Of a DNA stretch of 64,000 nt, positions 25,001 through 37,169 are shown one piece after another. A program made the position numbers and the translations under genes. The notes under the pieces are model-generated. The model had not been told where the DNA came from. It saw only the letters and a list, made by a program, of their open reading frames with translations, and made no database searches. This DNA comes from Hymenopus coronatus (lineage: Eukaryota; Arthropoda; Insecta; Mantodea; Hymenopodidae), in assembly GCA_030762935.1 (NCBI GenBank), contig CM060900.1, forward strand, positions 395,898,632 through 395,962,631, read 5' to 3'. Every line of letters starts with the position of its first letter. Positions within the stretch are counted from its first letter, which is position 1.

Positions 25001-27049
25001 CGAAAGTAAACGGTTTTGGATTGGGAAGCTTTATCGAGGTTGCAGCATTTGCTTCTTTATGCGCCTTTCTTTTTGTCGATTGTTGAGACATGCAGAATGA
25101 AGCCATGTCGTTACTAAAAACAAGCCTGTGATATTTTGTATCTTGTGTTCCAATATACTTGTGTGAGATATATTTTTCTACTCCTACTATGAGTTCGACT
25201 TTCCACCAACATAATTTCTGGTCACATTTTAATAAAATTATTAGGAAGCACTGGAGGAACAATAATAATATTCATGTTATCTTTATAATTATTACACAAA
25301 TTCCTCTTTTAACCTTAGAATCTACGGTAGGTATTATTCAATCATATATTATTTGATCTAGATTAAGTCCCGATTTAAGTTAGAATTTGTACATACTCAG
25401 AGTGGTGATTTTATGTATAAGTCAAAGAAAAATGATCATATTATCCAAACGTGAAGCAAAACACTCACACAACAAATGCTGAAACAGGATTCTGTGTGTG
25501 CTTTTTCACATATATAAGTGCGGTAACAACTATATAAAGTTATCGTTGCCTTCAACCATGTAAGTATAATGTGCAGTGGAGTTCCCACAGAACCATCTTC
25601 TAGTTTCTATTGCTGTTGAAAGTCGTTATAAGTTTGTGTCCAGCCAAAAATCCGTAGTTATGATGTTTTTAATAGGTATGCCCTACCATCTGAAAGCTGA
25701 GAGCTTAGCGATAGAATTTTGTCTTTAAATTTGAAAAATAAAATAATTCGAAATGAAGTGTTTCAAATAAAAATACAAGATACAATACACTTTACCAAGT
25801 TGTATGGTAACGCGTACAACTACTGTTATGTTTGTAAGAAGGGATCATGGTGGAGCAAAGGTTTAATTACGGACGTGACCATGCAAATAGAACACTCTTC
25901 GTAAAACAAACTGGTGGACTAACACTTGGAAAACTTGATCCCCAACAATACATCAGTCTCTAGGTTCAGATCCGGAAGAAACGTTGTTATTCTCATTCCC
26001 AAGTTTGCTTTCTATCATATTATCCTTATGTGCTAGACTCGGAAGAAACATTTAGGTGGTACTCACCATAAATTCATTTGAGATTCCAGATGGATTAACA
26101 TGGATCATATTGGCTGATCACATTTCGTACTCAACGTCAGTAATAATATTATTAATACTGTATAATCATACAAATTCAAATTTAGACGTAATGCTACAAT
26201 GCAGCAAGGGCACCTCAGTAATGTATTTAAGTTCTAACTTTGTAAATTCTGCTCTGTGGTATTATTCCTGGAGAGCATGCTGCAAATAGAGTGCCCAAAT
26301 GTTGTTTAATCGTCTAAAAGTTTATCATATCTCATTCTTACCATCATTGATCTCAGTTATAACATTTATATTTCACTAATTATAAATGTATTGTATGTTA
26401 TAGAAGTTGCATTTTAGGGCAGGGTAAAATGACTTACAAGTGGGTTTGGACATGTTCATTCTTATGAATGGATGTTACTGCTTCAGGGATCTCGCGACTT
26501 CAAATATTCAGTTAATGAGATCCTTCGTGCCTTGAGAGACGTCGGGTGAGAGTGTTTTTTCCATTTCTGTGCCTGTTATTCATTTATGCAGTTTCATGGC
26601 ATAACAAATTTACTAATGTTTAAATTCTGTAATGATACAGTTTCCAAAATCAGTAAGTACTGTTGTTCAAAACAAAGAATTACGGAATAAAGGTGTTATT
26701 TATTTTGTTTAAAGTATAAAACATTGCTTTGATTTTAAAATAAAGGAAATACATGTAAAACATTTTAATACTTATTACGATATCAACATATACCTTAAGT
26801 AGTAGATCTAAATTATTTATATAGATTAATCCTTCTTATTTGTTCTTTTTTAGAATAGTAATAGTATTTACTGTAGCTCCTAAGTGGAGCAAAGGGCATC
26901 GTTACCATGATCGTATTTGACTTTATAGTTCGTGAGTTCACCACGTGCTGACGAGGGATCAGCTCGTCGTCCACAGATGGCACTGTAGAACGAACTCACG
27001 GCTTGCGGGCGCGAAACGTCGAAAATGTTTGCTCAGGAACCTTCGTCTT
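22099..27049. other. Unassigned DNA, about 4.9 kb
   Basis: The longest stretch in which I find nothing nameable. Frames of up to 114 codons (24918-25262, minus) have no recognisable domain. A purine/pyrimidine-balanced, slightly GC-richer patch lies at 22800-22990. A 9-bp inverted repeat (CGTGAGTTC at about 26931, complement at about 26993) sits just upstream of the next SINE. Confidence 0.5.
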
Positions 27050-27237
27050 TCAAGGTATGGGGTTCTTTTACATGCAAATAAACATGGAGACCACCAGCTT
27101 TTCGTCCCTTCCAAAAGAAGCCATGCTAAGGATTTGCTTTTTGGTCCGAAAAAATCCATCTCCCCTCTGCTAAGTTTGAACCTACAATATTGGATTTTAG
27201 TGTCTAGCATGGTAACCACTGCACAATGGAGGGCGAC
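27050..27237 (-). mobile_element. SINE S1, 3'-truncated
   Basis: Minus-strand S1 body and head: GGTTCTTTTACATGC, CCCTTCCAAAAGAAGCCATG, CTAAGGATT, then complements of the B box (AGTTTGAACCT) and A box (GGTAACCACTGCACA) ending in GGAGGGCGAC. The 3' part (CAGCGTCCCATTC block) is absent. Confidence 0.8.
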
Positions 27238-27455
27238 TTTCTTAGAATAGGCAATATATTTATTATCCTGTAATGTTGCTTTTTACAAACATTTAATTCA
27301 TGGACCCATATTTAGTTTATTACACATAACTGACACGCACTATTCAAAATTGCACAAGCATTGCTATACAAAAGAAGTAAGGTCGGATATACAGTAAAAC
27401 CTCTATATTTGGATACCCCGGTCTGTTAGATGCCTCATTTACTTGGGTATACTTT

Positions 27456-28317
27456 ACTTTCTCTGGCCCGTATTTACATTGCACATAGTAGGCAAAAAAT
27501 GTCTTGTATTCCACTAAAAAATTTGATACCGTGATTTCCTCGGAAATATATGTTTTCAAAACCCATATGAATCTAAACAAAAAGCAGTTTTAGAAAAACG
27601 TCAGTGTGAGTTTGTGTGTGTCCGTCTCTTTGTGTGTGCGTATGTGGACAGCATACCTAAAAATGAAAAGTCCGTTAAATACCAAACTTCGTATTTAAGT
27701 TTAGTATGTTATGTTTGGAATGCGACTGAAATATCTTCAAGTAAATCCTCCCACCTCAAACTACCCTTTATAGTGAAATGTTTTTAAAAAAAATCATTTT
27801 CTCAAAATTGGTTATCACGGTTTTGATTAAAGTAACATATTAAAGATATTTATATAAAAATATAACGTGTGTTTTTAATTTCCTGGGAATTGCCTCTGCA
27901 GCCCTCTTCTTTGGGAATTACTTTTGCATAACTGGTAAACCACAAGAGATAGACAATAACTTAATACACAAAAATTATAGATTACGTCAAAACAGATAAT
28001 TTATGTCCTTTAGATTCTGCTGTGGAAAATTCTTTGTTATTGATTTCAATTTTAAAATACTTATACTTGTCTCACAAAGGAAATCATCCATGTTTCTTTT
28101 GTTTTACTCTTGGCCATGCAAAGAAGCGAATTTCAATAAAAATCGCATAGCAAGATCTTTGAAGACATTTGAGATCGCTTTAGTTAGTTATAAGGAACTA
28201 AGCAATAAAACCGATATGCTAACGTTTTTATCGATCAGAATGGAGTAGAAACAAGAATAATATTTTGTAAGAAGTTTGTTAGCAGTACAGGTAGAGAAAG
28301 TCATGTGAATTGAACAT
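27456..28317 (-). mobile_element. R1 repeat family, copy 3
   Basis: Near complete and inverted relative to copy 2. The right end (complement ACTTTCTCT) is at 27456-27464 and the left end TAGAGAAAGT at 28292-28301, followed by the conserved outer block TCATGTGAATTGAAC. The palindrome AAATACCAAACTTCGTATTT lies at about 27677. Blocks GGTAAACCACAAGAGATAG and ATTATTGATTTCAATTTTAAA are clear. No coding frame over 82 codons. Confidence 0.88.
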
Positions 28318-31300
28318 TTTTTTTATTTGGAAGCAAAGAAACTCCTATGTTTTTACATGTCCAATATATCCAGTATGTTGGACAGCCCTGAATCCTGGAA
28401 GCTTATGGCTCTATCTTGGACAACTCTTTATGGATTTCTCCTGTGTATGTACCTGTCAGAGTTGAATTGTATTCAACGTTTTGTGCTTTATAAGGATATC
28501 CTGCTCAGTTTAATGACGACGGCTCTTTTATACAACTGCCAACATATTTCTGGAATTACTCATTTCTGGAGCTCATTAATCCATTCCTGGAATTCATAGG
28601 TAGCCTTTTTGTAGCTCTATTTGGGATAAAGATGAATGGGACATAGAATGACTGTTCTTGTGCCCTTGTGACCATAAGCACCGTTTAATGAGATGGGATT
28701 TTCATTACAATTGTGAAGTTTCTCCTCAAATTCCTGGAACTTGTACCTCACTTTGTCGCTAAATACAGCGTTCAGTCAGGGTTTTATCAGCCGACACAAA
28801 AATTAACAAATACTCTGAGATTAACACGATGCAACTTCTGATCCTGAAAATTCAGACACCCATCTTTTCTTTCTGGTAGTGTTTAACGCCCGGTTTTACT
28901 ACTTGTGACACCGCAGGCGATGACACTGGTGATGCATGGAATGACGATGGAGCACCGGTGGAATGCGTTGGCGGGGGAAACTGGAACTCAAGTCTCGCAT
29001 GCAATTGTAACCTCCCATCAACGAACTCTTGAGCGCATTAAGGGAATGGAGAATTATGCATCTGCACATGGTCAGCCACAAACGTGTGGCGTTCCAGGCA
29101 TAAACCGGTATGTTAATAAATAAAATAAATTAAATCCTCCATTGCTGTTCATAAATACGTATTTATCGGAATACAAAGAGACCTCGAATGCAAACGATCC
29201 TAAGTTCTCAGAACTTAATTTTGGAATTCTTCATGTCTTCTACATATATGAAAAGAAAACATGTTTAAAAGACATAAAAAGAAGAATTTCTAAATGAAAT
29301 TTATAGGCTTGCCATAGACTTTGAACTAACTGGTGCATACTTTAGCTGATTAATCCCATTAAGTATTTTATGTTATTTATTTTTTATTTATTTATATTTT
29401 ACTGAATTTGAATTTCTGGGAAGTTCAGTTTTGACCGACTGACGGAGAGAGGAGTACGGAACTGTACGGTATGGGTGCGATGGTACATGACGGCGGCGGT
29501 GGCGGCAGAGTAAGTTTAACGACGACGATGAATATGATTTTGTATTTAGCCAAATTTAATATTTTTACCTAATTTAAGTTTGCGCAAGAATGTACATTGT
29601 AAGCGGGAGAAATGAAGACGGATGTTCTGCATGTGTGCAATTTGACTACGACAGCGGCGATGGTGGTGGGAGTGTAGCTCTAAGCTGTAACGACGATTAT
29701 GGATGTTATCGTCTATTAAGACAACATGCTTAGAAGTCCTCCAATTTTATTTTAGTCTCAGAGAGTATGAGTAATCTTTTTTCCGACGAGAATGCTCATA
29801 GGTCTGTTAACAGCCATTTGTGGTGCGAAATGGAGCACATAGAATCTGCCGCATGCGTCGCGACTATTAATCTTGGCCGCGAAATTGGCTGTAGCCTATA
29901 CCATTTCCCCCACACATCGTCACTACTCTACCCGCGAAGTATGAAACTTACTTGGTATTCGGAAAGCATATATCGCAAATGAAAGACGACCCTCACTTCT
30001 GAACATTAATATTTTTGAAAAAAAGAACATCGTCTTTTATTCGAATAAATACGCTATATAGTTGCCACTTTACCTGGATTTTCTTCCTCTGTTGTTCTCG
30101 TGAGTGTCGTTCTTCAGCTACTTAGCGTGGCACGAACTCAGCAACTGGGATTCAAAAAATAAAGGTTTTTTTATATAAAGGCTACTCAGTATATCCAAAT
30201 GAGAGGTGAGACAGGTCGGAGATCTAGGATTCGTGGTACACTAAGATTACACAATAGACGAGACACGAGAAATCTTGAAGGCCTAGTTTATTTGCTGGTA
30301 GAAATAAGTTGCAGCAAGACAATCCCAACACGGAACACAGGATTTGATACATTGAATTTATTACGACAAATTTTCAACGGTAAGTAATAATACAATAAAT
30401 GAGACACACATCCACACATGAGCACATTTGTACACTAAGAACGCTACACTGGCTCACGTGACTTCTCGTCATAAAAAACTGTTCTTCAACAGATTCAGCT
30501 GCTCTGTACTTAATAAATTACACAAAATTAATTAACTTAAGGGGAAAAGGTAGACTGAACAACTGAGTTGAATTACCACTGCTCTTAAAGTATTCAATTG
30601 TTTTTTCAGAAATGTATATGAATAATTCTATAAATCACGGCCATTATTTCAAGTGGCTCTTTGTATTGTTACCTTATGTGGATTTGTCTATAAAAAATAT
30701 TTCATTCAGCATAAAAGTAATAAAACTTAGTCTTAAAACATGTAGATTCATATATCATTTTGTCTGATACTGCTTGCAATACATTAATACACTTCTGCAT
30801 GCTTGTTTTCAGTATAATCAGCTATCATCTGAAACTCAATTAACTAGCTATGATACAAATGCAGTATAAATTAAAAAAAATATATATTTGCGAATTCAAA
30901 AAGTAAAAATGCAGAAAATTTGCAATGTTTTTGTTTCTTAATATGATTATATCATAATTTTGGTTCAGAAAATTCAACTCTGTGTTGTATATATGTGCTG
31001 AAAATGTCTGCTTTCCAGCTCTCATACTTTCTGAGAAATAAATGTCCAAAAATACTCTTTAGAGAAAACTGAATTTAAAGACACAAATGTTCTAAAAAGG
31101 GGCATTTCATAACAGCTTAAAAGAAATGCAGACTAGCATTTAAATTATATTTAAATTGATTAATATCCTCTTAAACGCTAAAAAGTATACATTTTCTGAA
31201 ACTAGATATGATAGAGGTTTTATTAGTGTCTAAGTTAAACATGTTATATTTTACCATTTCAGAGTACCTTTTCCCCTTAAAAAAATATTTTCGGACCTTG

Positions 31301-32017
31301 TTCTTAGCACGAGGAAATATGGAGAAATATATTGCAGAAAACGACGTCTGAGATTTTGAGAAAAAGGCTCTCTGGTTTGAGTGCTAGGCTAATTTTTATA
31401 CGCGAGGGCTTGCCCGCCCAAAATGTTATTTCCAATGTTTTCATTGGTCTGTCCTACCCCGGACTGTTGATATACAAAGCTTTTTCCTTAGCGTCACCTC
31501 ACTTGGTTCGTTTCCCTTTCAGTCACGTGACAAGAAATCAAAGAAGACTTCTAAATTTTAGGTGATTCCTGGAGCATCCCTTAAATATGCCTCTTTTGCA
31601 CTCTCCTCTCCTATTTATGTAGGTCACGTAAACAAAATACAATAAGAAGAAAGCCAAGTTTTCCATCACCTTCTCCCTTCAGCTGCATAACGTTCTGCTT
31701 GAGAGGCTTCACGCAGGCCATAGCTAACAATATATTTTCTCTCGCTGTGTAGAGTTATTTTATTACCAGGAGACACATCGGAACTAAGTAACATTGAACA
31801 CTAATAATGAATAACATAAATGCAAAGAATAAAACTACGAACACTGTAATTGGGAACGGTAGAAATACTATAAAAATATTTACTCAAATAATTGAGCATT
31901 GCCCTTTAACACACTTTTACAAAAAGTAGGGGCAATTGGCAAGTCAGATACATACGACTGTATATACACAGAATGTGATTTAACATTTGTGGAACTATAA
32001 CTATTTTTGTAGTATTT
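28318..32017. other. Unassigned DNA, about 3.7 kb
   Basis: Mostly AT-rich, with GC-richer patches at 28870-29100 and 29430-29740 containing GAC/GGC-type triplets. The open frame at 30199-30387 runs into CAACGGTAAGTAA, which looks like a splice donor, but I see no partner exon and the peptide is unrecognised. I assign no gene. Confidence 0.5.
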
Positions 32018-32845
32018 TTCCCTTCTCTACACGTACTATGTACACAGAGTATACAGAAAGTACTGTATTCCACTCAAAACTTGGATACTGAGATTTCAAT
32101 GAAAATATGAGCTTTGAGGTTCCCTGATTCCAAATAAGAAAAAGTATTCTTAGAAAAAGATTCATGTACGCGCGTGTGTACCTATGGACAGCATAGCTTA
32201 AAAGGGAAAAGATGGCTAAATACCAAACTTGGTATATAGGTTTAGTATGCTCCAAGGATGCGACACGAAGATTTTGAAGAAATCCCCCCCCTACTCCGAA
32301 CTACCTTTTACATGGAAAAATGTTTGATAATTTTGTTTTTCTCAAAAATGACTAACGATTTTGATCAAAATGTTGTATACTAAAGATATTTACATAACAA
32401 ATGAAATATATATCTTGAGTTTTCTGCAGACATCTTCATTCTGGTTGAATTTTGCATAGCTGGTAAACCGTAACAGATAGACAAAAAATTACTACACTAA
32501 AAATGTGGAACACGTCAAAACACACCCTTGCTGTCTTAGAAATTTTGTTTTCCAAGATCCTTGTTATTGGTTTCAATTTTAAAATGTTTATACTTTTCTC
32601 AACAGAAATGATCCATGTTTCTTTTGTGATACTTACAGCCACGTAAAGCGAACGGAGTTTCAATGACAATTGCATAGCGACAGCTTTTAAAACAGTTACC
32701 TATCGCTTCCCCCTCTAATAATGCCGAACAGAGTGTTAATATCAGCCTGCTAATGTTAAAGTTTATTAGCATGAAGTAGATAGAAGAACATCTTTTGTAA
32801 GAAACTTGTAAGCAGAATAGGCAGAGAAAGTCATGTGAACGGAAC
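32018..32845 (-). mobile_element. R1 repeat family, copy 4
   Basis: Inverted copy: right-end complement CCTTCTCTAC at 32021-32030, left end AGAGAAAGT at 32823-32831 followed by CATGTGAACGGAACAT. A well-preserved palindrome AAATACCAAACTTGGTATAT lies near 32219. The blocks GGTAAACCGTAACAGATAG and ATCCTTGTTATTGGTTTC are as in copy 3. Confidence 0.9.
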
Positions 32846-32927
32846 ATAACAGATCTTTTAAATGTATACTCACAACAGTTACTTGGCATTATGTAGCATA
32901 CCCTCATTTCCTCTGTATCGAATGCAA

Positions 32928-32971
<44 letters not shown>
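32928..32971 (+). repeat. (AAT)n microsatellite
   Basis: About 14 AAT units. Poly-Asn in the frame at 32862 is its translation. Confidence 0.95.
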
Positions 32972-33177
32972 CTCCTTCTTCGTTAAACACCCCGTTAGGC
33001 TGAGTTATTTTTATTGTACCATAGGTGTGAGCTTAGAAAGGTTTTACTGTACATTCATTTGTATGATGGTAAATTAAGATGAATATATGGTGGTGTGCAT
33101 AAATAGTGAGCAATTTCCTTAGATTATAGTAGTGGTCTTCTCTTTGCAAGGTTTCCACCTTCATATAACCAAATTGG

Positions 33178-33503
33178 CGACGCCGTGGCCGAGTGGTTAG
33201 ACCGGCCCGGGTTCGATTGCAAGAGGATCTCGTGTGGGATTTGCGGTGGACAAAGCGGCTTCTGGGCGGATTTTCTTCGGGTCCTCCGGTTCCCATCTCC
33301 ATTCATTCCGCCAATTGCTCCATAATTATCTTTCCTATCATCCATTTCACGTCTTCTGTCATCCACTTCCTCACTTTCACACCAGGCATCGGGCTGATCA
33401 CCATCCTGGCTTGTCTCTGGTCCAGCGGCTCTGCTCCTCAAAGTGTGTCTCATTCCAGGCGCTGGCTTGTGAATCCTACTTACGAGGAGGGTAAAAAATA
33501 AAA
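33178..33503 (+). mobile_element. SINE S2, most complete copy
   Basis: The head has a perfect A box (TGGCCGAGTGG) and B box (GGTTCGATTGC, one change). The region between is deleted, so TTAGACC joins GGCCCGGG. Body: TTGCGGTGGACAAAGCGG, TTTTCTTCGGGT. Tail: ATTCCGCCAATTGCTCCATA, CATCCATTTCACGTC, a GGGCTGATCACCATCC segment, ending CTTACGAGGAGGGTAAAAAA and an A-rich end. The same tail occurs at 54115 behind a different 5' part. Confidence 0.88.
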
Positions 33504-33574
33504 GAAAGAAAATAATCACCCAGCTTACATTTCTTCCTTTCGCTCTTATTTCTCAAGTGTCTAGCTTAAACAAA

Positions 33575-33842
33575 AACACCGTGGTAAAGGAATTAACCGC
33601 TGAACGAGGTTACAATTGTGAAATGTAAACGTGAGTAGTACTGCTGACGATTGGTACAAAGAAAGAGAATTATGGTTTCAAGTCCCGCCTTGGGCATGGG
33701 TGTTTTGTGTGTTTGTAAATGTGTACAATAATCAAGTAGAAACATAAAGGAAATATTAGGAAAATAGAAAAAAGCGAAAAAAGAGGAAAAAAGAAAAAGT
33801 AATGCTGCGCCGGAGTCCCGACAAGACTCCGGAACTGGGTGT
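33575..33842 (+). mobile_element. SINE S6 with terminal hairpin
   Basis: Degraded tRNA-like head with B box GTTTCAAGTCCC, then the family phrase GCCTTGGGCATGGGTGTTTT and TGTGTTTGTAAATGTGT, a purine-rich middle, and a 3' hairpin (GGAGTC, 8-nt loop, GACTCC) ending GGAACTGG. The same arrangement is at 52945. R1 copy 5 begins directly after it. Confidence 0.75.
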
Positions 33843-34590
33843 GTTCCATTCACATGACCTTCTCTACATCGCTGTAACAAATTATTGTTAAAATCATATT
33901 CTTCTGTCTACTTAATGTAATCGAGATAAACATTAGCAGACGTTTTCTTAATTACTTGCTTCCTTGCAATCAGAATTAAAATAAGGGAATACACTGGGCT
34001 AAAACGATAGTAAAATCTTTTAAAAGCTGGTTGTCATGTGGTTGAAACCCGTTTCTATGCAGCGCCAGGAGTTTAGAACTTTCCGTGTAAGAAAAGTTTA
34101 AGTACTTTCAATCTGAAATAAATAACAAGGAATATAAAAGTATATGTCATAAATTGTGTGTTTTAACGTGATCTACATCTTTATGTACGTGGTAAGTCTC
34201 TGTCTAACTCTTACGGTTTACCAGTTTTACAAAATTCAGCAAAATTATTTGCCAAATAAATAGCTTTTATATACGGTATTTAAATCAAAATCGTTAAAGT
34301 TTTTTTTTTTGAGAAAATAAAAACTTTTGCAATTTTTTCCATGTAAAGTGCAGTATCTTCGTATCGCATCCCTGGAAGATGCTAAACTTAAATACCAAGT
34401 TTGATATTTTACTGACTTTTCGTTTTTGAGTTATCGTGTTCAAAGGCACACGCAGATCTTTATCTAAAAATAGCATTTCAGGGAACCCTAAAACGTGCAT
34501 TTCCGGCGAAAACTCGGTATCGAATTTTTGGGTGGAATGCATTACCTTTTCTATACACTATGTACATATTACGTGTAGAGAAAGTAAAAA
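33843..34590 (+). mobile_element. R1 repeat family, copy 5
   Basis: Plus-oriented. Outer left block TGTTCCATTCACATGA is followed by the left end ACCTTCTCTA (33857-33866); the right end TAGAGAAAGT is at 34576-34585, then AAAAA. Blocks CTACTTAATGTAATCGAGAT, GTTTACCAGTTTTACAAAA and GTATCGCATCCCTGGAAGAT are present; the palindrome is AAATACCAAGTTTGATATTT. Confidence 0.9.
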
Positions 34591-35136
34591 TGGTTGAACT
34601 AGTCACAACATTATTTAGCATTCTAAACATAGGGTTGAAGAGCTATTTGCATGCTTGGTTAAGCTGGACAACAGTTAGGACACTCACAAACGAGAGTTTT
34701 CATCAGGGATATGTGGAAGAATCCTCAAATAATTGGTATCATCGAGTGGAAACAATCAAACTGATATTAAGGAAACAATATTGCAGCATGAAAATACAAG
34801 ATCTAAGTTGTAATGTTACCCTTTGGTAATTTGGCTATATTTTAGAGGAGCTAAAGTGCCTTGCTAATCAATGGCTACAAATTATGCTCCGGGGCAGAGA
34901 TGGCCACGTTTGTAGAGAATGGGACGAGATGGTATCAGTGCCAATATAATCACCTCCGCTCCATTACGGGTCACATTTTATGTAAGTGAGTGTACAACCA
35001 GACAAGCTCCGGTCTACCACATATCTATGTAATTTCTCTTTACCTCCCAGTGTTGCTCCGCCTTGGCTTTGATGTTTTCATAGTTTTCACAATAATCACG
35101 ATTATAAATACCTGGTAATGCTATAGACCACTTTTT
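34591..35136. other. Unassigned spacer between R1 copies
   Basis: No recognised feature. It separates two R1 copies whose right ends face one another. Confidence 0.5.
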
Positions 35137-36008
35137 ACTTTCTCTAAACGTACTTTGCATATAGTAGGAAGAGAAGGTAGTGTATTCCACCCAAACTTTC
35201 TTAGCTGAAGTTTCACCTCAAATATACATTTTCAGGTCCCCTGAATATAAAAAAAAAAAATTAAAAAAATGTCCGCGCGTGTGTGTGTGTGTCTGTGTGT
35301 GCGTGCACGCGCGCGCACGTGTGTGTATGTGGACTATGAAAACAAAAATATCGTTAAATGCCAACTTTGTTTTTTATGTTTAGCATTATCTAAGGATGCG
35401 ACACGGAAATTTTCGAATAAAGCCCCCCAACTCACACTTTACATGGAAAGTTGTTTGAAAGTGCTGTTTTCTCAAAAAGGACTCTAACCATTTTGATAAA
35501 ATATCTCATATTAAGGATATTTAAATGACAAATAAAATATATATCTTGAATGTTTAGGAAATAGCCTCTGAAAATCTCTTCTAGATGAATTTTGTATAAC
35601 TGGTAAACCACAAGAGGTAGCAAAAGCTTCCTGCACAAAAACAATTTAGATCTCATTAAACCACACAATTTCTGTCATACACTTTTTTTATACATAACCG
35701 TTTCCGAGATATTCCTTGTTTCAATTTTAAGCTGCTTAAACTTTTCTCAAACAGAGCATCATATTTCGTTTCATATTTCTTTTGTTTTGCTCCTTGTCCT
35801 GCAGGTACCGAAATTAAATTGTTTCACATGGAAACCGGCTTTCTAAAGGATTTGACTATTTCAGCCTAATGTATTGCCTTACTTTCCTTTTGCTTAGAAG
35901 GAACTAATAGAACCATTTCTGCTATTGTTTATATTGATTACCACGATGTAGATAAAGGAATAATATTTTGTAAAATAGTTTATAGAGAAAGTCATATGAG
36001 TGAAACAC
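35137..36008 (-). mobile_element. R1 repeat family, copy 6
   Basis: Inverted copy. Right-end complement ACTTTCTCTA at 35137-35146, left end TAGAGAAAGT at 35983-35992, followed by CATATGAGTGAAACACA. A (GT)n/(GC)n stretch at 35275-35330 has expanded inside, at the position where copies 2 and 11 also carry (CA)n or (GT)n. The palindrome is partly eroded. Confidence 0.9.
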
Positions 36009-36569
36009 ATCACATTTTTGTTTTTTCTAACACTTATGCACAAATTACGCTCAAAAACATTTAAAATGCGCCTGGCGCTGAGATTGTGCTCAAAATGTGA
36101 ATGTTGACGGGGGACTCTGGTCTTACGACAATTTTCATTGGTGCCATTCTGGTACAACATACCACGCGAGTTGGAAAAGGCAAAACCGATTGGGCAATCC
36201 AACCCTTTTTCCCTCAGCCCGCTCAGCGCTCCATCAGATCAGTAGTGTATTAATTTTGTCCACCACATGCGCAAGTTACCTTGTCATTAGAGCTTCAGAT
36301 GTAGTGCAGAGAAAATTTTAAAATAATTTTGTATCACCCGGTGAATTATTGTCCATTCAGAAAGTTTAGGGATCACCAGTTCACAGCTCAAAATTTCATT
36401 TGTCGCAAGTTTCGTTTCATATCCATCCCCTTCCCTTCGGTAACGTGACCTGTCAAATGCGCTTTTAAGAGCACATCAAACGGTGAAAGATATGGACTGG
36501 GTCAGCGTAAAGACCCTGTCTTATGATAACTATATTCAGAACTATTCTTAACGTCTTTGAGTTTAATAG
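36009..36569. other. Unassigned spacer
   Basis: Contains a GC-richer portion (36090-36250) with no identified family. Confidence 0.5.
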
Positions 36570-37078
36570 AAGAGAAGGTATATCGTATTCCATTCAAAAA
36601 TTTGATACCGAGATTTCACCGGAAATACAATTTTTAGGGTCGTCTGAATCCATCAACAGTGTGTGCATGTGTCTTTTGTCAGCATAACTAAAAAACGAAA
36701 AGTCGGTTAAACACCAAACTTGCCTTTTAACCAGTACCTTCCAAGGAAGCGACACGAAGGTTCTCAGATAAATCTCCTACTCCAAACTACTCTTTTAGAT
36801 GGAACGTTTTTAGAAAAAAAATATTTTCTGAAAAATGAATAATGATTTTGATGATTTTTATTAAAATACCGTGTGTTTAATACATTTTTATGACAAACAA
36901 AATGTGCATCTTGAATTTTCTGCGAATAGCCTCTGAAGACTTTGTATAACTTGTAAACCGTAATAGATGGTAAAAAACTTTGTACATAAAATTGTAGATA
37001 TCATTTAACCACATATTTTATGCCTACATTTTTTGTAGAGTTAACCTTTTCCGAGGTATTCCTTGTTATTGGTTAGAG
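36570..37078 (-). mobile_element. R1 repeat family, copy 7 (partial)
   Basis: Starts in the right-end region (AGAGAAGGTATATCGTATTC), with GATTTCACCGGAAATAC, the GAAAAGTCGGTTAAA block, GAAGCGACACGAAGG and TTGTAAACCGTAATAGATGG. It stops at TATTCCTTGTTATTGGTTAG, so the left part is missing. Copy 8 starts 92 bp later. Confidence 0.82.
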
Positions 37079-37169
37079 ATCATCACAACCGGGTGTTTGT
37101 GGCACACAACCGGTAAAGGGATTCTGCCAACATTAAATAAAGAAAAATCTTATGTGTTCCAATAACATG

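Noticed and set aside
24918..25262. 114-codon minus-strand frame
   Set aside because: No recognisable motif and AT-rich composition like its surroundings; consistent with chance.
30199..30387. Coding exon ending at a GGTAAGT donor
   Set aside because: One splice-like site alone is weak evidence; the peptide is unrecognised and no acceptor or partner exon could be shown.
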